Shown here in pieces: positions 26,100-35,113 of a stretch of DNA of 64,000 nt. This stretch comes from Bacteroidota bacterium. GTDB lineage: Bacteria > Bacteroidota > Bacteroidia > Chitinophagales > Chitinophagaceae. The DNA lies in assembly GCA_016868815.1 (NCBI GenBank), contig VGFQ01000007.1:1-64000 (forward strand), in the 5' to 3' direction. The translations under genes and the position numbers were made by a program. Below the pieces are notes generated by a model, which saw only the letters and a list, made by a program, of their open reading frames with translations, made no database searches and had not been told where the DNA came from. Every line of letters starts with the position of its first letter. Positions within the stretch are counted from its first letter, which is position 1.

Positions 26100-26279
26100 A
26101 AGGCGTTGTGCGGGGACATATCCATCATGAGAAGGCAACGTTGGCCGATGTGGTCACGGCCTAGCATCCAAGACGGGGTCAAGCAAGGTGGGGTCACCCC
26201 CTCACATCAATCGTTTACACGGCTGAAGCTAGTAACTTGTCGTATCTGAACTCATGCCGCCATCCCACATACGTATGCC

Positions 26280-29200
26280 ATGACAAAAATCTCCCGTCTC
26301 CTCGCTGCCCTGCTACTGCCCCTGCTCTCCACCCATCTAGCCTCCGCGCAATCCCCTGCCCGCGTGAAGGAATACCCCCGCGTGTTCAAGACCTATCCCT
26401 TTTCCGACCCCGACCCCATCCCGTCACAGACAGCCATCTATCCGTATTTCCGGTACGATGGCTTCACCGACCAACCGGAGGAGCGCACCTGGAAGGTGGT
26501 GGAGTTGGAGAACGACTATATCCGGCTGCTGATCCTCCCCGAGGTGGGTGGTAAGATCTGGACGGCCATCGACAAGACGACCGGGCAGCCATTTATCTAT
26601 TACAACTCAGTGGTGAAATTCCGCGACATCGCCATGAGAGGACCCTGGACCAGCGGAGGTCTCGAGCCGAACTACGGCATCATCGGCCATACACCCAACT
26701 GTGCCACCCCGGTCGACTACCGGACACGCCTGAACGAAGACGGGAGTGCCAGCTGCTTTGTCGGGGTCCTCGATCTCCTCACGCGCACGCGCTGGCAGAT
26801 AGAAGTTCGTCTGCCTAAGGATAGGGCCTGGTTTTCCACCGGCTCGATATGGAGTAACCCCATGAGCATTGAGCAGCCCTACTACCACTGGATGAACCTC
26901 GGCATCCGCACCAAGGGCGACCTTGAGTACATCTTCCCCGGCACGGCCTATATTGGCCATGATGGGGAGCATGCCTCCTGGCCTGTCAATCCTTCCAACG
27001 GGAAACACATCAACTTCTACGAGCAGAACGACTTTGGCTCCTACAAGTCGTATCATGTCATCGGTAGCCATACCGACTTCTTTGGTGTCTACTGGCATGC
27101 CGACCGCAACGGCATGGTACGCTATGCACCCTATGGAGACAAGGCCGGTAAGAAGATCTGGATATGGGGCCTCTCCCGGCAGGGCATGATCTGGGAGCGC
27201 ATGCTGACCGACACAGACGGGCAGTATTCCGAGATCCAGTCGGGCCGACTCTTCAACCAGAATACCTCAAACAGCACCGTCACACCTTTCAAACACCTGG
27301 GATTCCCGGCACATGCCACCGACCAGTGGACGGAGTACTGGTACCCGGTGAACCGAATGCGTGGCATGCTCGTCGCCAATGAATGGGCCGCGCTGAACCT
27401 GCGGGTCGAAGACGGCTGGGCCAAGTGGTATTGCTCACCGGCGGCCACTTTCACCGACAGCCTGCGTGTGACGGTAGGTGGCAGGACGGTGGTGCGCCGC
27501 CTCGAGGCGCGCCCCTTACAGACGCTGTCGGACTCATTCCGGGTCGATGGAAGTCCTTTGAACCGCTCCATCTCGATTACCGGCCGCGGGCTATACTGGT
27601 CTTCGGCGGGCGATGAGCATCTGTCGCGCCCCCTGGAGACGCCGTCCGGCTTCAACTGGAGTGCTGCAGAGGGCTTGGCGCTCAAGGGCCGGGAGCAGAT
27701 GGAGCAGCGTCAGTTCCGCGAGGCACAGCAGAGCCTGGAGGCGTCGTTGCAAAAAGATTCTTTGTGTATATCGGCCCTGGTGGCTATGTCAGAACTCTCG
27801 CTTCGCAACGGAGACCCGGCGGCGGCCTTTGCCTTTGCCCGACGGGGGCTTTCGGTGGATGCCCATGATGGCGCTGCCAACTACCACTATGGCCTAGCGG
27901 CTGCCCGCCTCGGGCGCGAGGCCGACGCCCTAGACGGCTTTGGCATCGCCAGCCTGCAGGGATCCTTCCGGACGCCTGCGCATGTCGAGATGGCCAGATG
28001 GCATGCCCTGCAGGGCCGTTGGGAGAAAGTCGTAGCGCATGCGGAGCGGGCGCTGGACAGCGACCGCTACAATGTCGTCGCCCAGCAGCTGCGCATCCTG
28101 GCCTACCGCCTGCGTGGCGACAGGGCGGCACACCGCAAAGCTCTGGAAGAACTGGAGCGTCGGCTGCCGCTGCATCCTTTCCTGGATTGGGAGCGTGCCT
28201 ATGGCCAAGGGTCCATGCCGTCCAGCGTCTCTGTTATCCGTCAGCAGAACGAGTTACCCTGGGAGGGCCTCCTGGAGCTGGCCTCTTTCTACCTCTCTGC
28301 TGGTATGGAGGCCGACGGCAAGGCACTGCTGGCAGGCCTGCCCTCCCATCCGCTGGCGCTGTATTGGAGGGCCTGGCTGGAGCGTTCGGATCCCATCCGG
28401 TCGAAGCAATTGCTGGAGCAGGCAGACCTGCAGCCCGTCGGACAGGCTTTCCCCTTCCGCGAGGAGATGCTGCCGGTGCTGCGCTGGGCCGTGCAGGTAA
28501 GTAGCCACTGGCGACCTACCTACCACCTCGCCTTGCTGCTGTACCACAAAAACCAGCGGCGGGAGGCCATCGATCTTGTCCAAAGCTTGACCGATCGGCC
28601 GGACGAGCCTTCCTTCTACGCCCTGCGGGCACTTTGGAGGGGTAAGGGCGACGAGGCAGTGCTCGACCTCCGCAAGGCCATCTCGTTGGATCCTGCCGCA
28701 TGGCGCTACTCAAAGTTGTTGGCACAGCTGCACATCCGCCGTGGAGAGGCCGACCGTTCTCTGTCGGTCGCATATGGCTATGTACAGACACATGGGCAGG
28801 GCCATTCCGCCGTGATGGACATGCTCCTCGCCAAGTCGCTGCTGCTGACCGGACAGTTCTCCCAAGCCGACACCCTCCTGTCGCGCATGCGCATCATCCC
28901 ATTTGAAGGGTCCACGGAAGGGCGCGACCTGTATTGGGAGGCCAAGATGATGATGGCGGTGGAGGCCTATGCGCGCAAAGACGACCGCCTTGCCCTCCGC
29001 TATATCCAGTCGGCTGCCGAATGGCCGGAGCATCTGGGGGTCGGAAAGCCCTATGACGCGGACATCGACAGGCGGCTGGAGCGATACCTGGAATATCTCT
29101 GCTGGACGCGCCTGGGCCTTCACGCCGAGGCGGAGGGCGCCCTGGACGCCATCCTCGCCTACGACCCCAACCCATCCAACCACAAAGACTTCAAGCCGGC

Positions 29201-29510
29201 CAATCATTGGGTGACGCGATGGGCGATGGAGGCCAGGGGCCAGGGCTCCCGGTGGGAGGAGTGGATGCAGTCGCAGGAGAAGTCCTTCCCCCAACAGGCC
29301 GAAGCCTTTGCCCAGCTGCGGCGGCAGGCGGCAGGCGCCTCCTGGGAGGGTGCCGGGCAGGATGCGCGGATCCGCGTCATCAGAGCTTTGCAGCCACTGC
29401 GGCCCAGCCCCTTCCCGGGCACCCTGGTGGGGCTGGCAGCCCTGGCGGCGGCGATCCTGCTGGGGTGGTGGCGGCGGCGGCGAGGCAAGCCTTCCGAGCG
29501 TCTTTCGTGA
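26280..29510 (+). CDS. DUF5107 domain and TPR repeat protein with C-terminal membrane anchor
   Basis: A signal peptide (MTKISRLLAALLLPLLSTHLASA) is followed by a DUF5107 domain (residues ~45-350). This is a beta-rich, mutarotase-like fold with LPEVGGKIWTAIDKTTGQPF and YYHWMNLGIRTKG. From ~470 to 960 come repeated helical pairs of TPR type (ALKGREQMEQRQFREAQQSLEASL, ANYHYGLAAARLGREADAL). The last 30 residues are a hydrophobic segment plus RRRRGK, a likely inner-membrane anchor. The protein would be mostly periplasmic. DUF5107 proteins are found with carbohydrate genes and may bind or act on sugars; this is an inference, and no catalytic residue is assigned. Length of 1076 fits the long TPR-containing subgroup. 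Confidence 0.8.
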   Translation: MTKISRLLAALLLPLLSTHLASAQSPARVKEYPRVFKTYPFSDPDPIPSQTAIYPYFRYDGFTDQPEERTWKVVELENDYIRLLILPEVGGKIWTAIDKTTGQPFIYYNSVVKFRDIAMRGPWTSGGLEPNYGIIGHTPNCATPVDYRTRLNEDGSASCFVGVLDLLTRTRWQIEVRLPKDRAWFSTGSIWSNPMSIEQPYYHWMNLGIRTKGDLEYIFPGTAYIGHDGEHASWPVNPSNGKHINFYEQNDFGSYKSYHVIGSHTDFFGVYWHADRNGMVRYAPYGDKAGKKIWIWGLSRQGMIWERMLTDTDGQYSEIQSGRLFNQNTSNSTVTPFKHLGFPAHATDQWTEYWYPVNRMRGMLVANEWAALNLRVEDGWAKWYCSPAATFTDSLRVTVGGRTVVRRLEARPLQTLSDSFRVDGSPLNRSISITGRGLYWSSAGDEHLSRPLETPSGFNWSAAEGLALKGREQMEQRQFREAQQSLEASLQKDSLCISALVAMSELSLRNGDPAAAFAFARRGLSVDAHDGAANYHYGLAAARLGREADALDGFGIASLQGSFRTPAHVEMARWHALQGRWEKVVAHAERALDSDRYNVVAQQLRILAYRLRGDRAAHRKALEELERRLPLHPFLDWERAYGQGSMPSSVSVIRQQNELPWEGLLELASFYLSAGMEADGKALLAGLPSHPLALYWRAWLERSDPIRSKQLLEQADLQPVGQAFPFREEMLPVLRWAVQVSSHWRPTYHLALLLYHKNQRREAIDLVQSLTDRPDEPSFYALRALWRGKGDEAVLDLRKAISLDPAAWRYSKLLAQLHIRRGEADRSLSVAYGYVQTHGQGHSAVMDMLLAKSLLLTGQFSQADTLLSRMRIIPFEGSTEGRDLYWEAKMMMAVEAYARKDDRLALRYIQSAAEWPEHLGVGKPYDADIDRRLERYLEYLCWTRLGLHAEAEGALDAILAYDPNPSNHKDFKPANHWVTRWAMEARGQGSRWEEWMQSQEKSFPQQAEAFAQLRRQAAGASWEGAGQDARIRVIRALQPLRPSPFPGTLVGLAALAAAILLGWWRRRRGKPSERLS

Positions 29511-29621
29511 AAATATCTGCTGCCAGGCGTGTATTTCCGATTTCCCGACCATAGCACATAGGTTACATTGCGGGGCGGTATGTTCGATGTCCGAAATGCA
29601 GCACCCACAAAACAGGAGACG

Positions 29622-30023
29622 ATGATCCGGAGGAGAGAGTATGCCTATTTCAAGTCAGTAGGGCCTTTGAGGTATCTGTTGACAGATGCGCAGGGCCGCG
29701 AGCGGCTGGGCTTGTATCAATACAGCCAGGATGCGTCGATGGCACTGATCGGCGACTGCTACGGTGCCAAGGTCGTCTTCTGGCCGACCTTGAAAGAGAT
29801 AGAAGACATCATCGAAGAACGCGTGGAACTGTCGCAGGTACTGCGGCAGGCGCGTTGGACGACGATTGGATTGGATGCGCCGGGTCTGGTTGACAGGTTG
29901 TTGTGCCGGCTCTGGCTGTTCCGCGAGGCGGGCGGGATGATCGGAAGGCTGCCACGGCTGATGCCCTATCTCAATCTCTTCTACGTGTTCCGTCAGTTCA
30001 GGATGGTCGCAGAGAGACCATGA
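29622..30023 (+). CDS. hypothetical protein, about 133 residues
   Basis: The ATG at 29622 begins MIRRREYAYFKSVGPLRYLL; an upstream in-frame start at 29568 gives a less protein-like N-terminus. It is soluble, with strands in the first half (LGLYQYSQDASMALIGDCYGAKVVFWP) and helices in the second, which is Leu/Arg-rich. I do not recognise a family. It lies 111 bp after the DUF5107 gene and 70 bp before the DoxX-like pseudogene on the same strand. Confidence 0.45.
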   Translation: MIRRREYAYFKSVGPLRYLLTDAQGRERLGLYQYSQDASMALIGDCYGAKVVFWPTLKEIEDIIEERVELSQVLRQARWTTIGLDAPGLVDRLLCRLWLFREAGGMIGRLPRLMPYLNLFYVFRQFRMVAERP

Positions 30024-30093
30024 CGGATGGCATCCCTGCTATATGTAAAGCCCACACCTTCGGCAGCCCCGTCCCCTTACAAAAAACCATCGC

Positions 30094-30472
30094 ATGAAGC
30101 AGAAATGGATGACCGGGCTTTCCTGGTTCATGGCCCTGATGCTATTGAACAGCGGGCTGAACTAGTTCTTTCAATACATGCCTGTCCCGGAGGGTCTTCC
30201 AGAGTCCCTTGTACGGGACAATGCCGCGTTTCTGGAGATCGCCTGGCTGATGCCGCTGGTGGGCGCGGCCGAGGTTATGGGTGCCCTGCTGCTGCTCATG
30301 CAGCGTACCCGGGCGCTGGGGGGCCATCGTCGTCTTCCCGGTGATGGTGGGCGTCCTGTTGACGCATGTGTTCGTCTATCCCGCTGGCCTGCCCATCGCC
30401 TTGATCGCCTGGGCCGTTCTGGGTTGGATTCTTTACGAGCACCGGGAGCAATACCTGCCCATGATCCGTTGA
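30094..30472 (+). pseudogene. DoxX-like membrane protein with a nonsense codon and a frameshift
   Basis: Conceptual translation gives MKQKWMTGLSWFMALMLLNSGLN, then a TAG at 30163-30165 where the family has Lys, then FFQYMPVPEGLPESLV and IAWLMPLVGAAEVMGALLLLM. After the run of six G at 30318-30323 the frame shifts: removing one G restores AIVVFPVMVGVLLTHVFVYP to a TGA at 30470-30472. The restored protein is about 125 residues with four membrane segments, typical of the DoxX-like family. Two independent lesions argue for real decay, although the G run alone could be a sequencing error. Confidence 0.75.
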
Positions 30473-30480
30473 AGGAAGGG

Positions 30481-32385
30481 CTAGTCTTCTGCCAGCACGA
30501 TGATGCGGTCTTCGGGCGCAAAGGAGACACGTTCCGACTTCACCGGGTTGGAGACGATGCCATAGGCTTTGCCGGCATCTTCGCTGTAGCGGAGCAGGCG
30601 GTAGCCGATGGCGGTCTCACCCTTACGGGCGGCCGCTTCGAGGAGGGTGTGGAAGTCCATGTCGACGTCCGTCTTCACGTATTGACCGATGGGTCGGATA
30701 TAGACTTCAGAGCCCTGGTCGCTGAACAGGGTGTCGAACACCTGGGCGAGGTCGCGGTTCTCGCTGATTTGGGCGATGAGCAGGGCCACCATGTTGTCGC
30801 TGACGATGAAGTCGTCGGCCTTGGCAACTTCTGCCAGGGAGCGGTTTCGCACGTCGCGCATCTCACTCACGATGCTGAGGTCTTTTTGATTCAGTTCGGC
30901 ATAGTTGCGGAGGTGAAGCAGCGCGATGAGGATACGCGCATCAGCCTCCTGCACCGGCATGTCGGGGTCGCAGAGCAGGATGATATGGTCGAACAGGTCG
31001 GGCCGGGCAGCTTCGATGACGCGCCGCGTGGTGATATCGGCCTGCCTCCATTCGAGTGAGGTGTGTTCAACTTGGGCGGCCAGTTCTGTCCTTTCGGCTT
31101 CAGGGACTTCATGGTCGCAAATGACGAGCAGGGAGGAGCCTGCCGCGACATAGTTATCTAGTTCACGGATGATGCTGACTCCTTTTTCGTTCCAGCCCAT
31201 GAGGAGGGTTTTTTCGGGCCGGGTGATTTTTTCATGCTGTCCGACAATGAGCGATGCATCGGATGCGGCGGCCGGCTCTTTATCGGGAATCAGGGTGTCA
31301 TCATCTTGCGTGATGGCGATGACCTTGTCGCCTTCCTGGAACAGATGGTCCATGGGCGGGTTGATGAGTGTGCGCCCGTCGGCCTTTCGGATACCCATGA
31401 CGGTGGAGTCGTTGTAGGCGGATATGATGTGCCGGTACGTCTTCCCGACCAGTGAGGCTTCTTCGGACATGTAGATCTCCGACCTTTCGAAATCGAGCAG
31501 CTCGGAGTAGAGCACGGAGAGGCCCGACTGCCGGCAGGTCTGGGCGGTGACTTTGGAGATGATGTCGGGGGCGGGCAGCACGCAGAGCTCATCGCCTCCG
31601 ACGAGTTCGGCGGCTTCGAGGTTGCGGGTGTCCCGTAGTTCGGCGACGATGTGGAAGGGCTCTTTCCTCCTCTCGGGGTTGTTGGTGATGGCGAGGATGG
31701 ATTTGATCGTCCAGGTGTCTGGAAATGCGGAGTCTTCCGGGGACAGGATGATGATCGACTTGGCCTCGTTCATGCTGATGAGCCGGAGGTCGTCCATGTC
31801 GATGGGGCTGCCTGTCCGGCAGATGATGCGGGTGTTGCCGGTATCGGACACTTTCTGGCGAATCTCATCTTCCATGTCCACCTTGTCCTTGTCGGCCATG
31901 ACGACGATGCGGGGCCGGCGCTGGTTGGCATTGGCGACCACCAGCTCGGAGATGACACGAAAAATCTTCGGGCTCCACCCGAGGATGACGGTGTGCCCCG
32001 ACTCGATGACGATCGACTTGCCCTTGCGGAGCTCTTCGATGGCGCCTTCAAAGCCGGCGCCGATGGAGCCTATGAGGGTGGCTACGATGAAGATGCCACC
32101 GATGGTGACGAAGAGGGTGACGATGCGGAGCATCCAGCCGGCATCATCGGCCATATTGCCCGCGTCGAGGGTGCGCATGAGGCTGTTCCACAATCCTTCC
32201 CAGAAGCCCCAGGATGTCGGTTCATCAGGAGCGGCGGGGATGTCGAACACGTGGATGAGGGTGGCTGCCAGCAGGATGATGAGCAGCGAGAGGACAGCCA
32301 GCCAGGCGATGACGGCACCGGTGCCGGTAGCCAGTGTGTTCTCGAAGCGGTAGTGCAGGCGTTGGCGGAGGGTAAACTTTTGCAT
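30481..32385 (-). CDS. CASTOR/POLLUX-type ion channel with RCK-like domains
   Basis: The ATG at 32385 gives MQKFTLRQRLHYRFENTLATG, the usual N-terminus; an earlier ATG at 32442 is less likely. One membrane helix (GAVIAWLAVLSLLIILLAATL) is followed by a pore region with LDAGNMADD, matching the ADAGNHAD-type filter of plant CASTOR/POLLUX proteins instead of the TVGYG of classical K+ channels. A second helix (IVTLFVTIGGIFIVATLIGS) comes next. The remaining ~500 residues hold two Rossmann-like RCK units (VILGWSPKIFRVISEL and LLMGWNEKGVSIIREL), which probably sense ligand or cation. Family members are cation channels, Ca2+ in some plant studies; ion selectivity here is unknown. Confidence 0.87.
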   Translation of the reverse strand: MQKFTLRQRLHYRFENTLATGTGAVIAWLAVLSLLIILLAATLIHVFDIPAAPDEPTSWGFWEGLWNSLMRTLDAGNMADDAGWMLRIVTLFVTIGGIFIVATLIGSIGAGFEGAIEELRKGKSIVIESGHTVILGWSPKIFRVISELVVANANQRRPRIVVMADKDKVDMEDEIRQKVSDTGNTRIICRTGSPIDMDDLRLISMNEAKSIIILSPEDSAFPDTWTIKSILAITNNPERRKEPFHIVAELRDTRNLEAAELVGGDELCVLPAPDIISKVTAQTCRQSGLSVLYSELLDFERSEIYMSEEASLVGKTYRHIISAYNDSTVMGIRKADGRTLINPPMDHLFQEGDKVIAITQDDDTLIPDKEPAAASDASLIVGQHEKITRPEKTLLMGWNEKGVSIIRELDNYVAAGSSLLVICDHEVPEAERTELAAQVEHTSLEWRQADITTRRVIEAARPDLFDHIILLCDPDMPVQEADARILIALLHLRNYAELNQKDLSIVSEMRDVRNRSLAEVAKADDFIVSDNMVALLIAQISENRDLAQVFDTLFSDQGSEVYIRPIGQYVKTDVDMDFHTLLEAAARKGETAIGYRLLRYSEDAGKAYGIVSNPVKSERVSFAPEDRIIVLAED

Positions 32386-32489
32386 GGTGAAATCCTCGAC
32401 GCGGAAGATACATATTCGTGCCTCATCCTGCAATCCTTCCATGGATCTTTACGCCTGACGGCCATTCCTTACATTTGAAAAAAGGGATC

Positions 32490-32774
32490 ATGCCATCAGA
32501 AGCGCTGCGCCGGGAGATGTTGCCGGAAGGCCCGGAGGGGCTCTCAGAACCCCTCAAAGCCCTCTGGCATGAGGCGGCCGGGGACTGGGAGGAAGCACAT
32601 CGAATCGTACAGGATATGCCCGGGAGGGACGCGGCCTGGATTCATGCCTACCTGCACCGGAAGGAAGGGGATGTCGGGAATGCGGACTACTGGTATGCGC
32701 GTGCCGGTCGCAGCCGCCCTGCCCAGACCCTCGAGGAGGAATGGGCAGCGCTGGTTGCAACATTGCGTGGATGA
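32490..32774 (+). CDS. conserved hypothetical protein, 94 residues
   Basis: A small, soluble, helical protein with no signal. It has the pattern LWHEAAGDWEEAHRIVQD, AAWIHAYLHRKEGDVGNADY and WYARAGR, which I recognise as a widespread uncharacterised bacterial family (often about 90-100 residues). It resembles a single helical repeat pair. The ATG at 32490 is the natural start; upstream bases overlap the channel gene's 5' region on the other strand. Confidence 0.6.
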   Translation: MPSEALRREMLPEGPEGLSEPLKALWHEAAGDWEEAHRIVQDMPGRDAAWIHAYLHRKEGDVGNADYWYARAGRSRPAQTLEEEWAALVATLRG

Positions 32775-32867
32775 TCCCATTGCTCCTGCGCCTTCAAACC
32801 CTGGGGGATCCCTTCCCGCTATGATTTAACTTCCCAGCTCACAAGTCATTCGCCACAAACCCACCGC

Positions 32868-34445
32868 ATGAAACAGATGCTTCCATTCCTCGCCTTCCTT
32901 TTGCTTGGCAGCGGCCAGGCGCAGCAGCGCAACACCGCCCTCGTCAACATCAGCACAACAACCCATAACAACCCCGGTGGCGGGGCCACGATCGGTCGCA
33001 ACGACAGCATGCCGAGGAAGTCTTCTTCCGACATCCCCTTCCAGCCCGACCATACGGTCGTCACGGAACATGAGGTCACCATCCGGGGCGTGCGTGTGCC
33101 CTATCGCGCGACGGCGGGCATGCAGCCCGTCTGGGATGCAGAGGGCCGTGCACAGGCAGGCGTCTTCTTCACCTACTATGAGCGCAGCGATGTGAAGGAC
33201 CGCGCCCCGAGGCCGTTGCTCATCTCCTTCAACGGAGGCCCCGGCACCTCTTCCCTCTGGATGGAACTCGGCTATACGGGCCCGCGCATCGTGCACATCG
33301 ATGATGAGGGCTATCCCCTGCAGCCCTATGGTCTGAAAGACAACCCCCACTCGGTGCTCGACGTGGCTGACATCGTCTTCGTGGATCCCGTCAACACGGG
33401 CTATTCGAGGCCTGTGAGCCGCGACATCCCGACGAGCCGCTTTTTCGGAGTGAACGCCGACATCAAGTACCTGGCCGAATGGATCAACACCTTCGTGACG
33501 CGTATGTCGCGCTGGGCCTCTCCCAAATACCTGATCGGCGAGAGTTACGGCACGGGCCGCGTGTCGGGCCTGGCGCTGGAGCTGCAGCAGAGCCACTGGA
33601 TGTTCGTCAACGGCGTCATCCTCGTCTCACCCACCACGCTCGGCATCGAGCGCGCAGGCCCGCTGGCATCTGCGCTGAAGTTGCCCTACATGGCCGCCAC
33701 AGCCTGGTACCACAAGGCCCTGCCGGCCGACCTGCAGGCGAAGGACCTGACCGACATGCTGCCCGAAGTGGAGGCCTTCACGGTGGACGAGCTCGTCCCG
33801 GCCCTCTCGAAGGGCGGCTTCCTCGAACCCGAGAAGCGCAAGGCCGTCGCCAGCCGGATGGCGCGCTATGCCGGCCTCAGCGAGAAGGCCGTCCTGCAGA
33901 ACAACCTCGACCTGCCGCTCGGCTTCTTCTGGAAGGAGCTGCTGCGCGACAAGGGCTACACCGTGGGCCGCCTTGACTCGCGCTACAAAGGCCTCGACCG
34001 CCGCGATGCCGGCGACCAGCCCGACTTCAACGCCGAGATCATCTCCTGGGAGCATTCCTTCACCCCGGCCATCAACATCTACCTGCGCGACGAACTGAAG
34101 TATAAGACCGACCTCAAGTACTACGTCTTCGGACCCGTGCAGCCCTGGGACCGGACGAACGACCGTACGGGAGAGAACCTGCGTCAGGCCATGGCGCAGA
34201 ACCCCTATCTGCATGTACTCATCCAGTCGGGGTATTACGACGGCGCCTGCGACTACTTCAACGCCAAGTACAGCATGTGGCAGCTCGATCCATCTGGGAA
34301 GCTGAAAGACCGCCTCTCCTGGGAGGGATATCGGAGCGGGCACATGATGTACCTGCGCCGGCCCGACCTGGAGTCCAGCAACGAGAGCCTTCGGCGTTTC
34401 ATCCAGAAGTCGTTGCCTGCCCCCGGAAAGCCGGCCAAGTATTGA
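32868..34445 (+). CDS. secreted S10 serine carboxypeptidase-like protein
   Basis: MKQMLPFLAFLLLGSGQAQ is a signal peptide. The S10 alpha/beta-hydrolase fold is shown by FNGGPGTSSLW (oxyanion region), the nucleophile elbow GESYGTGR (about residue 226), a probable acid in GYYDGACDY and the His in GYRSGHMMYL near the end. With 525 residues it is of normal size for bacterial S10 peptidases. These enzymes remove C-terminal residues from peptides or act as acyltransferases at acidic pH. The gene is alone on its strand; the following GNAT gene begins 38 bp downstream, so co-transcription is possible. Confidence 0.88.
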   Translation: MKQMLPFLAFLLLGSGQAQQRNTALVNISTTTHNNPGGGATIGRNDSMPRKSSSDIPFQPDHTVVTEHEVTIRGVRVPYRATAGMQPVWDAEGRAQAGVFFTYYERSDVKDRAPRPLLISFNGGPGTSSLWMELGYTGPRIVHIDDEGYPLQPYGLKDNPHSVLDVADIVFVDPVNTGYSRPVSRDIPTSRFFGVNADIKYLAEWINTFVTRMSRWASPKYLIGESYGTGRVSGLALELQQSHWMFVNGVILVSPTTLGIERAGPLASALKLPYMAATAWYHKALPADLQAKDLTDMLPEVEAFTVDELVPALSKGGFLEPEKRKAVASRMARYAGLSEKAVLQNNLDLPLGFFWKELLRDKGYTVGRLDSRYKGLDRRDAGDQPDFNAEIISWEHSFTPAINIYLRDELKYKTDLKYYVFGPVQPWDRTNDRTGENLRQAMAQNPYLHVLIQSGYYDGACDYFNAKYSMWQLDPSGKLKDRLSWEGYRSGHMMYLRRPDLESSNESLRRFIQKSLPAPGKPAKY

Positions 34446-34483
34446 ACCTGAGGGCGGCTTCGCGCTAAAACGTGCTGAAAACA

Positions 34484-34978
34484 ATGCTTATGTCAGCAGC
34501 AAATGGCATGGACATCGTGAACCTTTCCATGGCCACTTCCGAGGCCGACTATGGCATCGCCGCCAGCCTCTTTCGGGAATATGCCGCTTGCCTGGGCGTC
34601 GACCTCTGCTTCCAGGGTTTCGAGCGCGAGTTGCAGAACCTCGCGCAGGTCTATGGGCTGCCGCGCGGGGTGCTGCTGCTCGCACGCGTGGGTGAGGACC
34701 CGGCAGGATGCGCCGCCATCCGTCCCCTGGCGGAGGATGTCTGCGAACTGAAGCGGATGTATGTCCGGCCCGCCCACCGCGGACAGGCGATTGGCCAACG
34801 GATGCTGGACGAACTATTTTCCACGGCCTGCGAGTTGGGCTACCGAAAGATGCGGCTTGACACCTTGACGCATCTCACCACCGCCTTGTCACTCTACCGC
34901 CGCAACGGTTTCACCGAATGCGGCCCCTACTACCGAAATTCGACGCCCGGGGTTGTTTACATGGAGCGCGACATCTGA
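34484..34978 (+). CDS. GNAT-family N-acetyltransferase
   Basis: A cytoplasmic acetyl-CoA-dependent acyltransferase. The pyrophosphate-binding motif A is RMYVRPAHRGQAIGQRML (R-x-x-G-x-A type, roughly residue 95-112), followed by YRKMRLDTL and a final ALSLYRRNGFTECGPY. ATG codons at 34484 and 34508 are both possible starts; the second begins directly at the fold. The substrate is unknown. It may be co-transcribed with the S10 peptidase. Confidence 0.82.
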   Translation: MLMSAANGMDIVNLSMATSEADYGIAASLFREYAACLGVDLCFQGFERELQNLAQVYGLPRGVLLLARVGEDPAGCAAIRPLAEDVCELKRMYVRPAHRGQAIGQRMLDELFSTACELGYRKMRLDTLTHLTTALSLYRRNGFTECGPYYRNSTPGVVYMERDI

Positions 34979-35113
34979 AGGGTATGGAAGAAGGAACCCT
35001 ATCCGATCGAGATGTCGATGCTGCATCGAAAACATGTCCGATGCCTCCGTTGCCCGCTGAAGTGATTTCAACGAAGCCGCCCGTCCTGATCATTTCCATT
35101 GATACCCTTTCCG

